47,999 bases of DNA from an uncultured Bacteroidales bacterium (GTDB lineage: Bacteria > Bacteroidota > Bacteroidia > Bacteroidales > Paludibacteraceae): positions 1-47,999 of the forward strand of contig CALGHE010000113.1 of NCBI GenBank assembly GCA_937915765.1, written 5' to 3'. The notes beneath the pieces were generated by a model. The model had not been told where the DNA came from, ran no database searches, and worked only from the letters and a program-made list of their open reading frames with translations. Every line of letters begins with the position of its first letter. Position 1 is the stretch's first letter. This document shows positions 7,638-16,586 of the stretch, in pieces. Position numbers and translations under genes: made by a program.

Positions 7638-9461
7638 TTACATAAGCTTCCTTATCAAATCATTTCGACCCATCTTTTTCAGGTCGTTGATGATTTTGTT
7701 TTTGTATTCTTTTTTATACCAAAAGAAGAACTTGCGCTGTTCAAGCTTTTCGTTTGCGCTCCGGGGTGTCCAGACTTTCTCCAGTGTGTATGGATGTATG
7801 CCGGTATAGTAAATCTCTGTTGCGAGCGTCATGGGGGTTGGTGTGAAATCCTGCACCTGCTCAAGCCTAAAATCCAGTTGTTTTGTGCGGCATGCCAATT
7901 CAGCCATATCCTCTTGTTTGCAACCCGGATGGCTTGATATGAAATAGGGTATTATCTGCTGATTTAGCCCGTGCTTTTTATTTGTGGCGTCAAAAATACG
8001 TTTGAACTGCTCAAACATAGAGAACGACGGTTTGCGCATCAGTTTCAGAACATTGTCGGATGTGTGTTCGGGCGCAACTTTCAGTCTGCCAGAGACATGG
8101 TTTGCAATAAGTTCTTCAGCGTACTGCTGATGACTTTTGTCTATGCGAGGGTCGTTCTCTTTATGCAAAATCAGGTCGTATCTCACTCCGCTGCCTATGA
8201 ACGATTTTTTCACATGACTCAGCGAATCTACCGCACGGTAAAGTTTTAGCAGCGCGGAATGGTCTGTGTTCATGTTTTTGCAAATGGCAGGGTGGATGCA
8301 AGAGTATCTTTTGCACTTTGAACACAAATTTTGGTCTCGTCCGGACATCTTGTACATATTTGCAGACGGACCGCCAAGGTCGCTTATGTAGCCTTTGAAT
8401 TCCGGATGGTCTTTCAGAGCTTTGGCTTCGTTTAAGACAGACTCTTCGGAACGTGAGACAATGTGCTTGCCCTGATGGGCGGAAATAGCGCAGAAAGAGC
8501 AACCGCCGAAGCAACCTCTGTGAATGTTTATGGAGAATTTTATCATATCGTAAGCTGGTATGGTCTTCCCTTTATATTTGGGGTGAGGCAGCTTAGTGTA
8601 CGGGTATTCAAACGATTCGTCAAACGTTTTGCTGTCCATTACCGGATAGGGCGGATTGACTACAACCGCTTCATGCTTGTTAATTTTCTGAATAATTCTG
8701 TTTGCCTCAATTTTGTTCGATTCTTCCTCAATCACTCTGAAGTTTTTAGCCTGTTTCATTTTGTCTTTAAGGCACTCCTCATGGCTGAAAATTTCGATGG
8801 AATGGTCGTTTTTATACTCTGAAATACTATTTGAAGGTATTAAGAACGAAGTTTGCGGCACATCTTTCAGGTTTCCGACGGTCTCTCCGTTTTTTAATCT
8901 GGAGGCAATCTCTTTAAGCGGTAGCTCGCCCATGCCGTATATCAGCAAGTCTGCGCCCGAATCCTTCAGGATAGTAGGTTTCAGCTCATCGTCCCAATAG
9001 TCGTAGTGGGTCAGTCTTCTTAGCGACGCTTCGATTCCACCAATTAACACAGGAACATCGGGAAAGAGCTGTTTCAGTATTTTAGAATAGACAATCGTAG
9101 CCCTGTCAGGACGAAAGCCAGCTTGTCCGTTTGGCGAGTAAGCGTCGTCTGAGCGAAGGCGTTTGTTGGCAGTGTAATGGTTCACCATGGAGTCCATGCA
9201 ACCGGCTGAGATGGCAAAAAACAAATTTGGTCTCCCTAACTTTTTAAAGTCGCGGAAATCACCCCTCCAGTCGGGCTGAGGCACAATCGCAACCTTTAGT
9301 CCGCACCCTTCGAGTATTCGCCCAACTGCAGCTCCGGCAAAAGACGGATGGTCAACATAAGCGTCGCCAGAGAACAGTATCACGTCAACACTGTCCCATT
9401 TGCGTATTTCAAGCTCTTTCTTTGTTGTAGGAAGAAAATCTGTCAATCGTATCTCTTTCAT
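7638..9461 (-). CDS. YgiQ-family radical SAM protein
   Basis: The 607-residue protein fits YgiQ in length and motifs. An N-terminal domain (about 1-200) includes the SGDAYVDHPSFAGAA segment. The radical SAM core has the family's CX3CX2C cluster-binding motif (C317, C321, C324 in GCFGGCSFC), followed by a cysteine-rich stretch (CSKCKRYSC) and a C-terminal region rich in basic residues. It would use a 4Fe-4S cluster and S-adenosylmethionine; the physiological reaction of YgiQ is not settled. It is the last gene of a minus-strand run, 20 bases after the FAD dehydrogenase. Confidence 0.9.
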   Translation of the reverse strand: MKEIRLTDFLPTTKKELEIRKWDSVDVILFSGDAYVDHPSFAGAAVGRILEGCGLKVAIVPQPDWRGDFRDFKKLGRPNLFFAISAGCMDSMVNHYTANKRLRSDDAYSPNGQAGFRPDRATIVYSKILKQLFPDVPVLIGGIEASLRRLTHYDYWDDELKPTILKDSGADLLIYGMGELPLKEIASRLKNGETVGNLKDVPQTSFLIPSNSISEYKNDHSIEIFSHEECLKDKMKQAKNFRVIEEESNKIEANRIIQKINKHEAVVVNPPYPVMDSKTFDESFEYPYTKLPHPKYKGKTIPAYDMIKFSINIHRGCFGGCSFCAISAHQGKHIVSRSEESVLNEAKALKDHPEFKGYISDLGGPSANMYKMSGRDQNLCSKCKRYSCIHPAICKNMNTDHSALLKLYRAVDSLSHVKKSFIGSGVRYDLILHKENDPRIDKSHQQYAEELIANHVSGRLKVAPEHTSDNVLKLMRKPSFSMFEQFKRIFDATNKKHGLNQQIIPYFISSHPGCKQEDMAELACRTKQLDFRLEQVQDFTPTPMTLATEIYYTGIHPYTLEKVWTPRSANEKLEQRKFFFWYKKEYKNKIINDLKKMGRNDLIRKLM

Positions 9462-9481
9462 GCTAAAACGTGCAAATAAAC

Positions 9482-11050
9482 TTAATTATTCATCAAATAT
9501 TCTGCGATTTTTTCAGCGCATTTTTCTCCGTCCATAGCCGAAGAAGTGATTCCGCCTGCATATCCGGCCCCTTCGCCGCAAGGGTATAGGCCTTCAATCT
9601 CTATGTGCTGAAATGTTTCGGCGTTTCGCGGAATTCTTACTGGCGATGATGTTCTTGATTCAACACCCACAATAATTGCGTCGTTAGTGACAAATCCGCG
9701 CATTTTGTTGTTGAAGTCTTTGAATCCTTGGCGAAGCCTTTTGGCTATGAACTCAGGCATCCAAAAGTGCATAGGCGACGCCACAAGCCCCGGCAAGTAC
9801 GAAGAGTCCGGCAGGTCGTAAGAGAGCTTGCCCTTCACAAAGTCTTCAAGTCTTTGGGCTGGCGCAGTCTGATTGCCTAATGAGTTTGCGTAAGACATGT
9901 TTTCGAAAGCTTGCTGAAAACGCAATCCGGCCAATGGCCCGTGCTCCTCGTAGTCTTTCAGGTCTTCGACTCGAATTTCAACTGCGATGCCTGAGTTTGC
10001 AAAGTCAGAGTTTCGTTTGGAAGGCGACATTCCATTGACAACAGTCTCTTTTTCAAAAGTTGAAGCAGGAACGATGAATCCGCCGGGACACATACAGAAA
10101 GAGTAAACCCCGCGTCCTTCTACCTGTGTTGTCAGTGTGTATGTTGCAGGAGGCAAGTTCTCGTCTCGCCCTGTTGCGTGGTATTGAATTTTGTCAATCA
10201 GGCTTTGAGGGTGTTCAACCCTCACGCCCATAGCAAATCCTTTGGCTTCCAACGCGATGTTTTGCGAGTGCAACATTTCGTACACGTCCCTGGCAGAGTG
10301 TCCTGTAGCAAGGATAACCGCTTTAGCAGTATATTCAGTTCCGTCTTCAGTTTTTACTCCTTTAATCTTTTGGTTTTCAATAAGAAGTTCCGTCATCTTT
10401 TTTTGAAAGATAACCTCGCCGCCATACTGTTCTATGGTGCTTCTCATGTTTTTTATAACCGTAGGAAGTTTGTCTGTGCCAATGTGAGGGTGCGCCTCGA
10501 ACAATATCTGGTCTTGTGCTCCATGTTTGTGAAAGTTCAGCAATATGCGGTAATTGTCGCCCTTCTTTTTGGAACGGGTAAACAGTTTGCCGTCAGAAAA
10601 CGTTCCGGCACCACCTTCTCCGAAGCAGTAATTTGACTCAGGGTCAATGCCGTTGTTTCGGTTCATCTGCGCAATGTCAACCTTTCTGCTGCTTACGTCT
10701 TTCCCTCTCTCTAAAACGATGGGTCTTAGTCCTAACTCAATAAGCCTAAGCGCCGCAAATAGCCCTGCAGGTCCAGAGCCTATAACGATTACAGGCTCTT
10801 TGTCCTTAACGTCTTTGTACTCAAAAGGATAAGATATAGGCTCTGGTTTAGAGCCGTCTGTGAACACATCAACAGAAAGGTTTATCTTCACTTGAGTTTT
10901 TGACCTTGCGTCAATGGATTTGCGGACTACTCTAAAGTCGGACACAGATTTTTCGCTGATGTCCAGTTTTTTTGCAATTTCCTTTTTTAGCAAATCAGAT
11001 TTTGCAGCCTGATTAGGCAAGACCGTTAGTTGTATGTTGTTGAATATCAC
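9482..11050 (-). CDS. NAD(P)/FAD-dependent dehydrogenase (COG2509 type)
   Basis: The 522-residue flavoprotein has a small N-terminal domain (about 1-80), then the FAD-binding Rossmann motif VIVIGSGPAGLFAA (87-100), VLERG about 20 residues on, the ATGHSARDVY motif typical of the uncharacterised COG2509 dehydrogenases, and a C-terminal GxGAGYAGGITSSAMDG segment that closes the FAD site. Oxidoreduction is certain only at family level and the substrate is unknown. It is 14 bases downstream of the pyridoxamine kinase gene and 20 bases upstream of the ygiQ-like gene, so a shared transcript is likely. Confidence 0.88.
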   Translation of the reverse strand: MIFNNIQLTVLPNQAAKSDLLKKEIAKKLDISEKSVSDFRVVRKSIDARSKTQVKINLSVDVFTDGSKPEPISYPFEYKDVKDKEPVIVIGSGPAGLFAALRLIELGLRPIVLERGKDVSSRKVDIAQMNRNNGIDPESNYCFGEGGAGTFSDGKLFTRSKKKGDNYRILLNFHKHGAQDQILFEAHPHIGTDKLPTVIKNMRSTIEQYGGEVIFQKKMTELLIENQKIKGVKTEDGTEYTAKAVILATGHSARDVYEMLHSQNIALEAKGFAMGVRVEHPQSLIDKIQYHATGRDENLPPATYTLTTQVEGRGVYSFCMCPGGFIVPASTFEKETVVNGMSPSKRNSDFANSGIAVEIRVEDLKDYEEHGPLAGLRFQQAFENMSYANSLGNQTAPAQRLEDFVKGKLSYDLPDSSYLPGLVASPMHFWMPEFIAKRLRQGFKDFNNKMRGFVTNDAIIVGVESRTSSPVRIPRNAETFQHIEIEGLYPCGEGAGYAGGITSSAMDGEKCAEKIAEYLMNN

Positions 11051-11064
11051 GTTAATATAATGTT

Positions 11065-11937
11065 TTAAAGAAGTTCGTAACTATTTATTTGCACAGGAGC
11101 GTCGAGGGTTTTCAGTACACGTTCCACAAGTATTCCTTCGCGGTTGTCATATTCGTATCCGAACGTTGCTCTCATGCCCATCTGTATAAATTGCACAGCT
11201 CTGTCCAAGGCCATTGGCAGGCTGTCACCCTGAAGCAGCGCGCCTGTTATCACACTGGTGAACGCGTCGCCAGTGCCGGGGTAGTGCGCCGGCAGGTAAT
11301 TTGCAGATACCTTCCAAAATTGTCCTGCGCTTTTGTCGTACGCTACGACGTATGTTTTTTTATTGTCGCCTTTCTCATGTATGCTTGTCACTATTACAAT
11401 GTCGGGGCCCATCTCCGAAATTGTCTTCAAATTTTTTTTCAGAGTCTCTATTGGCATGTACTGTTCGTACGGAATGCCGAGCAGCAAGCAGAGTTCCGTG
11501 AGATTCGGCGTTATGACATTTGCCTTTCTGATTAAACGTCTCATCGTGGCAATCATTTCTGTGTCAAGAGCTTTGTATAGTTTGCCGTTGTCTCCAAGCA
11601 CCGGGTCTGTTATGGTGATTTGGTCATCGTTTATATGAAACGCGCTTATCAGTTCTTCCACGATTTCAGCCTGTTTAGGTGAGCCTAAATATCCTGTATA
11701 TATCGCGTCGAACTTTAGTCCTAATTTCTTCCATTGCTTTACAAACAAGGACATCTGCTCCGTCAGGTCAAGAAAACTGAAATCTGGGTATTGTGTATGC
11801 GAAGACAGTATGGCGGTAGGCAAAGGGCATACCTGCAACCCCATCTCCGTAAGAATTGGAATCACAACGTTTAGCGAAACTCGTCCGCAACCGGAAAGGT
11901 CGTGCACTGCCGCAATTTTTTTTACACTGTGTTTCAT
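11065..11937 (-). CDS. pdxY: pyridoxamine/pyridoxal kinase
   Basis: This 290-residue member of the ribokinase (PfkB/ThiD-PdxK) superfamily has an N-terminal AVHDLSGCGRVS segment typical of pyridoxal kinases, DPVLGDNGKLY (111-121), TPNLTELCLLLG and the anion-hole/catalytic motif GTGDAF with Asp224. It would phosphorylate pyridoxal, pyridoxamine or pyridoxine with ATP in the cytoplasm for B6 salvage. The choice of PdxY over ThiD rests on the N-terminal segment and the overall pattern. The start directly follows a short A-rich stretch behind the nested inverted repeats at 11953-12004, which may control it. Confidence 0.85.
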   Translation of the reverse strand: MKHSVKKIAAVHDLSGCGRVSLNVVIPILTEMGLQVCPLPTAILSSHTQYPDFSFLDLTEQMSLFVKQWKKLGLKFDAIYTGYLGSPKQAEIVEELISAFHINDDQITITDPVLGDNGKLYKALDTEMIATMRRLIRKANVITPNLTELCLLLGIPYEQYMPIETLKKNLKTISEMGPDIVIVTSIHEKGDNKKTYVVAYDKSAGQFWKVSANYLPAHYPGTGDAFTSVITGALLQGDSLPMALDRAVQFIQMGMRATFGYEYDNREGILVERVLKTLDAPVQINSYELL

Positions 11938-11952
11938 TTTTTTTGCAATGAA

Positions 11953-12004
11953 GTTTACTTTGTCACGGCAAATTTAGCTAAAGTAAACCGCAGAATTTGC
12001 CGTG
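11953..12004. promoter_or_regulatory. two interlocked inverted repeats ahead of pdxY
   Basis: Repeat A pairs GTTTACTTT (11953-11961) with AAAGTAAAC (11980-11988), 9 perfect pairs. Repeat B pairs CACGGCAAATT (11964-11974) with AATTTGCCGTG (11994-12004), 11 perfect pairs, followed on the plus strand by a T run. The arms interleave, so the two hairpins exclude each other. A TAAATTTG sequence (minus strand, 11976-11969) lies inside and could be the -7 element of pdxY. It could be a terminator for the gene upstream, an operator pair, or an attenuator switch. Confidence 0.6.
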
Positions 12005-12022
12005 ATTTTTTATTGGCTCAAA

Positions 12023-12631
12023 TTAGTAAGAGTGCTTTTTTGCTTTGTCCGGATTAATCTTTTTTGTGTTTTCTGGAGTCGCCGTCTTTATTATTTTGTT
12101 AAACTTTTTCTCGAGTTCATCCTTTAACTTGCCTTTTTCTTGCAATTTCAGAAGTCTGTCCAACGCCTTGCATTTGCCAAAATATTCGATGTTTTTTTTG
12201 TAGAAAGCCAATGTCGATTCCATGGCAAAGTGATGAGCGTCAAAAGTGAAGTCATGCACTTTTTTTGTTTCCATCCTGTAAATAGTGAAGGCACTTAAGT
12301 AAGCTTCATCTAAAAGTTTTTTCTTTTCAATGTCATTGCCGCAAGTCTCTATCAATCCCAGATTAATCTCATCAATCAAAACCGTAAATTCAGGAGTAGA
12401 AAAAGTCCATAAAAGGACAAAGTCTCCGGCCTTTTTTGCGTAAAAGGCATCTGTTGGCAACTCAGTGGATAGCAGATATTTTGCAGATTTCAGAGCTATG
12501 CCGTTGTCTGCTATGCAATCTTCATTGTTTTGATACTTCTTAGCTTGCGGAATTTCAAAATCCGGGTCGTCTGCCAGCGTGTAAGAGCAAGCTGCAGAGA
12601 ACATCAATATAGATAAAATAAAACGCTTCAT
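12023..12631 (-). CDS. secreted protein of unknown function
   Basis: This 202-residue protein is not a recognised family. A signal peptide (MKRFILSILMFSAACSYTLA) is followed by a mature part that is charged and mostly helical in character, with a lysine-rich C-terminal third (KGKLKDELEKKFNKIIK). The Met at 12631 was chosen because it begins a proper signal peptide and sits just after a good promoter (12654-12685); the longer frame back to 12664 would overlap that promoter. It lies 85 bases upstream of pdxY, with inverted repeats between them. Confidence 0.7.
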   Translation of the reverse strand: MKRFILSILMFSAACSYTLADDPDFEIPQAKKYQNNEDCIADNGIALKSAKYLLSTELPTDAFYAKKAGDFVLLWTFSTPEFTVLIDEINLGLIETCGNDIEKKKLLDEAYLSAFTIYRMETKKVHDFTFDAHHFAMESTLAFYKKNIEYFGKCKALDRLLKLQEKGKLKDELEKKFNKIIKTATPENTKKINPDKAKKHSY

Positions 12632-12653
12632 AATGTTATTTTTAAAGTTTGTA

Positions 12654-12685
12654 CAAAAATACAATTAAGGCGGAACAGATGCAAA
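12654..12685 (-). promoter_or_regulatory. Bacteroidetes-type promoter
   Basis: On the minus strand TTTG (12682-12685) and TATTTTTG (12654-12661) are 20 bases apart, an exact fit to TTTG-N19-21-TAnnTTTG. The inferred start of transcription is about 15-20 bases before the ATG at 12631, which supports that start codon. Confidence 0.7.
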
Positions 12686-12777
12686 TGTTTTTGTGTCTGA
12701 TTACTCCGTTTGGCCGATTTATAGAGATGAGCTATGCAAAAAGTGCCGCATTTTAAAAGACTAATATTTTTATTTTT

Positions 12778-12785
12778 TATCTTTG
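12778..12785 (+). promoter_or_regulatory. possible -7 element before aguB
   Basis: TATCTTTG matches TAnnTTTG and is 72 bases before the chosen aguB start. The -33 element is not clear. Confidence 0.4.
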
Positions 12786-12857
12786 CTGCGAAATAAGCAG
12801 GCTCGCGGTTGAAGTTTTGCTGCTTTAAATTTGAATAAGGGAGTTTTAACAAATAAA

Positions 12858-13739
12858 ATGAAATCTATGAAAGTAGGAATAGTGCAACAGTCTAACGGTA
12901 AGGACATCCGTGAAAATATTGATAAGCTGAAGGCTAATGTGCGCAAGTGCGCGGAGCAAGGAGCGGAGCTCGTTGTTTTGCAGGAATTGCATAACGGGCT
13001 GTATTTTTGCCAGGTGGAAGACCCAGCTAATTTTGATCAGGCTGAAGTTATTCCAGGTCCGTCAACAGACGAGTTTGGGGCGTTGGCTAAGGAGCTGGGC
13101 GTGGTCATTGTTTTGTCTTTGTTTGAAAAACGCGCTGCAGGGCTTTATCATAATACTGCGGTTGTGCTGGAAAAGGACGGGTCTATTGCTGGAAAATATC
13201 GTAAGATGCATATTCCTGACGACCCGGCTTATTACGAGAAGTTCTATTTCACTCCGGGTGATTTGGGCTTTCAGCCGATAGATACTTCAGTCGGAAGGCT
13301 CGGTGTGCAGGTTTGCTGGGACCAATGGTATCCGGAAGGCGCTCGCCTTATGGCGCTTGCAGGTGCTGAGTTGCTTATTTATCCGACTGCAATCGGGTGG
13401 GAGAGTACCGATAGTGACGACGAGAAGGAAAGGCAGAAAAACGCATGGGTTTTGGCTCAACGAGGACATGCTGTGGCAAACGGTTTGCACGTTATTGCAG
13501 TGAACAGATGCGGCTACGAAGAGGATCCGTCTGGCGTGACTAACGGAATTCAGTTTTGGGGCAATAGTTTTGTGGCAGGTCCGCAAGGTGAATTGCTTTA
13601 CGAAGCTTCTGTTGATGAAGAGGTTAAGGTTATAGACATCTCGATGGAGCGTACGGAGACAGTGCGTCGTATGTGGCCTTTTTTCAGAGACAGAAGGATA
13701 GATTATTTTGATGATTTGACAAAGAGATTTAGAGACTGA
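12858..13739 (+). CDS. aguB: N-carbamoylputrescine amidase
   Basis: This 293-residue nitrilase-superfamily enzyme has the catalytic triad Glu43 (LQELHNGLYF), Lys116 (KYRKMHIPDD) and Cys153 (VCWDQWYPEG). The sequence around each residue fits AguB, which hydrolyses N-carbamoylputrescine to putrescine, CO2 and ammonia in polyamine synthesis. The agmatine deiminase partner (aguA) is not adjacent. The ATG at 12858 was preferred to the upstream in-frame ATG at 12831 because the protein then begins just before the conserved KVGIVQQ; the ATG at 12867 is an alternative. It converges on rpoD across a shared terminator. Confidence 0.9.
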   Translation: MKSMKVGIVQQSNGKDIRENIDKLKANVRKCAEQGAELVVLQELHNGLYFCQVEDPANFDQAEVIPGPSTDEFGALAKELGVVIVLSLFEKRAAGLYHNTAVVLEKDGSIAGKYRKMHIPDDPAYYEKFYFTPGDLGFQPIDTSVGRLGVQVCWDQWYPEGARLMALAGAELLIYPTAIGWESTDSDDEKERQKNAWVLAQRGHAVANGLHVIAVNRCGYEEDPSGVTNGIQFWGNSFVAGPQGELLYEASVDEEVKVIDISMERTETVRRMWPFFRDRRIDYFDDLTKRFRD

Positions 13740-13759
13740 TTGAAAGGGTTACAAAAAAA

Positions 13760-13789
13760 AGCAACACGATAGCGCGTGTTGCTTTTTTT
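13760..13789. terminator. bidirectional terminator between aguB and rpoD
   Basis: A 9-bp perfect stem (AGCAACACG at 13760-13768, CGTGTTGCT at 13775-13783) has a 6-nt loop, an A run on the left and a T run on the right, so it serves both converging transcripts. Confidence 0.9.
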
Positions 13790-13790
13790 G

Positions 13791-14651
13791 TTATCCCAAA
13801 TAACTTTTAAGATGTTTGCTCTTCGAATTTTGGCGCAATCTTCTGATTGCCTTTTCTTTAATCTGTCTCACACGCTCGCGTGTAAGGCCAAAGCGCTCTC
13901 CGATTTCCTCCAAGGTCATTTCTTGGTAACCTATTCCGAAGAACATCTTTATAATGTCGCTTTCCCTTTCTGTAAGAGTAGAAAGCGCTCTGTCTATCTC
14001 TCTGGACAAAGACTCGTTCATAAGCGAACGGTCTGCGATAGGAGAGTCGTCGTTTACAAGCACATCAAGCAGGCTGTTGTCTTCACCCTCCACAAACGGA
14101 GCGTCAACAGAGATATGTCTTCCCGAAACCTTCATTGTGTCTGCAATCTTGTCCACCGGGATGTCTAACTCGTCGGCAAGTTCTTCCGGTGACGGTTTGC
14201 GTTCGTTCTCCTGTTCAAACTTAGAGAACGCTTTATTGATTTTATTCAGCGACCCCACCTGGTTCAGCGGTAAACGCACGATACGAGACTGCTCTGCCAA
14301 AGCCTGAAGGATAGACTGTCTAATCCACCAAACCGCATAAGAAATAAACTTAAAACCTCTGGTTTCATCAAATTTTTCAGCAGCCTTAATCAGCCCCAAG
14401 TTACCTTCGTTGATAAGATCCGGCAAGCTTAGACCTTGATTTTGATACTGTTTCGCAACCGAAACAACAAAACGGAGGTTCGCACGCGTCAACTTTTCCA
14501 ATGCAATTCTGTCGCCTTGTCTGATTCGCTGAGCTAGCTCAACTTCTTCTTCGACTGTGATAAGGTCCTCGCGACCAATCTCTTGCAAGTATTTGTCAAG
14601 CGATGCACTCTCTCTGTTTGTTATCGATTTTGTAATCTTAAGTTGTCTCAT
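13791..14651 (-). CDS. rpoD: primary sigma factor RpoD (sigma-70 family)
   Basis: This is the 286-residue primary sigma factor of the Bacteroidetes type, which lacks the long region 1.1. Region 1.2 covers about 15-50. Region 2 carries NEGNLGLIKAAEKFD and the -10 recognition helix with YAVWWIRQSI. Region 3 follows, and region 4 (about 230-275) has the helix-turn-helix LTRERVRQIKEKAIRRLR. It recruits RNA polymerase to TTTG/TAnnTTTG promoters, the very type seen in front of its own gene. It stands alone between a terminator shared with aguB and its promoter at 14677-14708. Confidence 0.96.
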   Translation of the reverse strand: MRQLKITKSITNRESASLDKYLQEIGREDLITVEEEVELAQRIRQGDRIALEKLTRANLRFVVSVAKQYQNQGLSLPDLINEGNLGLIKAAEKFDETRGFKFISYAVWWIRQSILQALAEQSRIVRLPLNQVGSLNKINKAFSKFEQENERKPSPEELADELDIPVDKIADTMKVSGRHISVDAPFVEGEDNSLLDVLVNDDSPIADRSLMNESLSREIDRALSTLTERESDIIKMFFGIGYQEMTLEEIGERFGLTRERVRQIKEKAIRRLRQNSKSKHLKSYLG

Positions 14652-14676
14652 CTCCTTTTATATACAATTAGGTCTG

Positions 14677-14708
14677 CAAAGATAAGTTAATTTTAAGAAC
14701 TGAACAAA
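14677..14708 (-). promoter_or_regulatory. rpoD promoter
   Basis: On the minus strand TTTG (14705-14708), a 20-base spacer and TATCTTTG (14677-14684) match the Bacteroidetes consensus exactly. Transcription would start about 20 bases before the rpoD ATG. Confidence 0.75.
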
Positions 14709-14749
14709 TTTTATACAATAAAGTTTTTGCGCAAATGGAGAAAATGCAA

Positions 14750-14782
14750 AAAAGTAAAAACAGGACGACCGAAATCGTCCTG
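14750..14782 (-). terminator. terminator of degP
   Basis: An 8-bp perfect stem (CAGGACGA at 14761-14768 with TCGTCCTG at 14775-14782) is followed on the minus strand by TTTTTACTTTTTT. It lies about 30 bases past the degP stop. Confidence 0.88.
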
Positions 14783-14810
14783 CATGAAAGAAAATTGTAT
14801 TACTAAAAGA

Positions 14811-16286
14811 TTAATTTAGGTCTATCGCAAAGTAAACAACTTTGTTTTTGTAAATGCCGGAAAGGAACAGGGCGTTGTCGCTGAATTTTCCGACACTCTT
14901 TTTAGTTTCCTTTATTATGGTTTCCAGCTCTGCCACACTGCCCACGTTTTGGTTGTTGGCTTTTACAATTATGAAGCCTTCCGGTATATTGTTCTCTGCA
15001 AATTTGCCTTTTTTATCGACAGAAGTCACAACAAGGCCAGAATTGATGCCGTATCGAGACTTTGTCTCTTTGTCGATAGGCTCCAAAGTCGCTCCTAACA
15101 TGCTGATATTTGTCTCTTTGACAATGTCCGTATTGCCCATTTGATTTTTAAGCACTACATTCACTGTTTTTGCCTTTTTGTCCCTTATCAGTGTTATTTC
15201 CACATTATTGCCCGGACTGAATCTGCTTATTTGCTCTTGCAGCTCAGAAACAGACTTGACTGCGGTTCCGTTGACTTCCGTAATAATGTCGCCAACCTCT
15301 ATGCCTGCCTCTTTGGCAGCGCTGTTTTCGTTAATACCTGCAACATAAGCGCCCTCCAGCGTCGAAAGCTCTTTTTCTTTTGCAAATTCGGCCGTTATGT
15401 CATTTATCATGACTCCTAACAGCGCGCGCTGCACTGTTCCGTACTGCTTCAGGTCTGACACCACTTTGCTCATTATGCTTACTGGTATTGCGAACGCGTA
15501 TCCTGAGTACGAGCCTGTCTGAGAGGCTATTGCCGTGTTTATTCCGACAAGCTCTCCTTTTGTGTTTACAAGCGCGCCTCCGCTATTTCCGGGGTTGATG
15601 GCGGCGTCTGTCTGTATGAAGGACTCTATTTTCATGTCTGCGCTCAAAATATTTATGTTTCGCGCTTTTGCGCTGACAATGCCTGCTGTCACAGTAGATG
15701 TCAGATTGAACGGATTTCCGACTGCAAGAACCCATTCTCCGACGTGCAGTTCGTCTGAGTTTCCGATGTTTATGGTCGGAAGGTTCTCCTCTTCAATCTT
15801 TAGCAGCGCCAAGTCTGTTGACGGGTCTGTGCCTATCAGTTTGGCGTCAAAGCTGCGTTTGTCGTTTAGCGTCACTTTTATTTTGTCTGACTTGTCTATC
15901 ACGTGATTATTGGTCACTATGTATCCGTCCGAAGATATGATCACACCAGAGCCAGACGCTGTTTTGGGCTGCGACTGTATGCTTCCTCGCCTCTCCCCGA
16001 AAAAGAAGTCGAACAGAGGGTCCGTTTGCATCGTTATTTTAGATTCGTAAACTGTGGTGACGTGCACAACTGCGTTCACGGATGCCTCTGCGGCGACCAC
16101 AAAATTTTCCGGATAGCCACCGCTGTTAGGTATTGAAGTATAGTGCACTTTTGTGCTTTGATCTGATATTTTTACCTCTTGGGGCGTGTCGAAAAATTTT
16201 GCGTAAGCAAAAACTCCCAGTCCGGCGCTTAGCAAAGAAACTGTTGCTATTGTTAAAATATTTCCTACTTGTTTCATATTCATCAA
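14811..16286 (-). CDS. degP: DegP/HtrA-type periplasmic serine protease
   Basis: This 491-residue envelope protease and chaperone has one N-terminal membrane or signal segment (about 8-30), then a trypsin-like domain with the triad His128 (NNHVID), Asp158 (DPSTDLALLKIE) and Ser235 (PGNSGGALV), a PDZ domain (about 295-385) and a second, weaker PDZ-like region (about 400-490). It would degrade or refold damaged exported proteins. The N-terminal segment lacks a clear cleavage site, so it may stay anchored like DegS. It is monocistronic, with its own terminator. Confidence 0.93.
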   Translation of the reverse strand: MMNMKQVGNILTIATVSLLSAGLGVFAYAKFFDTPQEVKISDQSTKVHYTSIPNSGGYPENFVVAAEASVNAVVHVTTVYESKITMQTDPLFDFFFGERRGSIQSQPKTASGSGVIISSDGYIVTNNHVIDKSDKIKVTLNDKRSFDAKLIGTDPSTDLALLKIEEENLPTINIGNSDELHVGEWVLAVGNPFNLTSTVTAGIVSAKARNINILSADMKIESFIQTDAAINPGNSGGALVNTKGELVGINTAIASQTGSYSGYAFAIPVSIMSKVVSDLKQYGTVQRALLGVMINDITAEFAKEKELSTLEGAYVAGINENSAAKEAGIEVGDIITEVNGTAVKSVSELQEQISRFSPGNNVEITLIRDKKAKTVNVVLKNQMGNTDIVKETNISMLGATLEPIDKETKSRYGINSGLVVTSVDKKGKFAENNIPEGFIIVKANNQNVGSVAELETIIKETKKSVGKFSDNALFLSGIYKNKVVYFAIDLN

Positions 16287-16586
16287 ATTTTAATTTAACA
16301 TCATGAAGTAATTCGCTTCAATTATAAAAGTGCAAAAAGTGTGCAAAATTGTGTGTGCTTTGCCAATTTTAACATTAATTAACAGTGGATGCTTCTTTTT
16401 AAGAATCTTTAAAGAAATGTTGCGTGTTTTTGTTTGTCAGCATAGAAAATATGGCAGACATGTAAAGTTATAAGTGAAAAATGACGCTTTGCGTATATCT
16501 ACAGGCAAAAAATGTAAAATGTTCTGATTTAATTATTACTTTTGTCCATCAGAAGAATGTTTGATGAATTAATTTAAATTTGAAAT
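16287..16586. other. 300-base divergent intergenic region
   Basis: AT-rich region between degP and the small secreted gene on the other strand. It must hold both promoters. TACTTTTG at 16537-16544 (plus) is a candidate -7 element for the rightward gene. No clear degP promoter or other structure was recognised. Confidence 0.5.
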
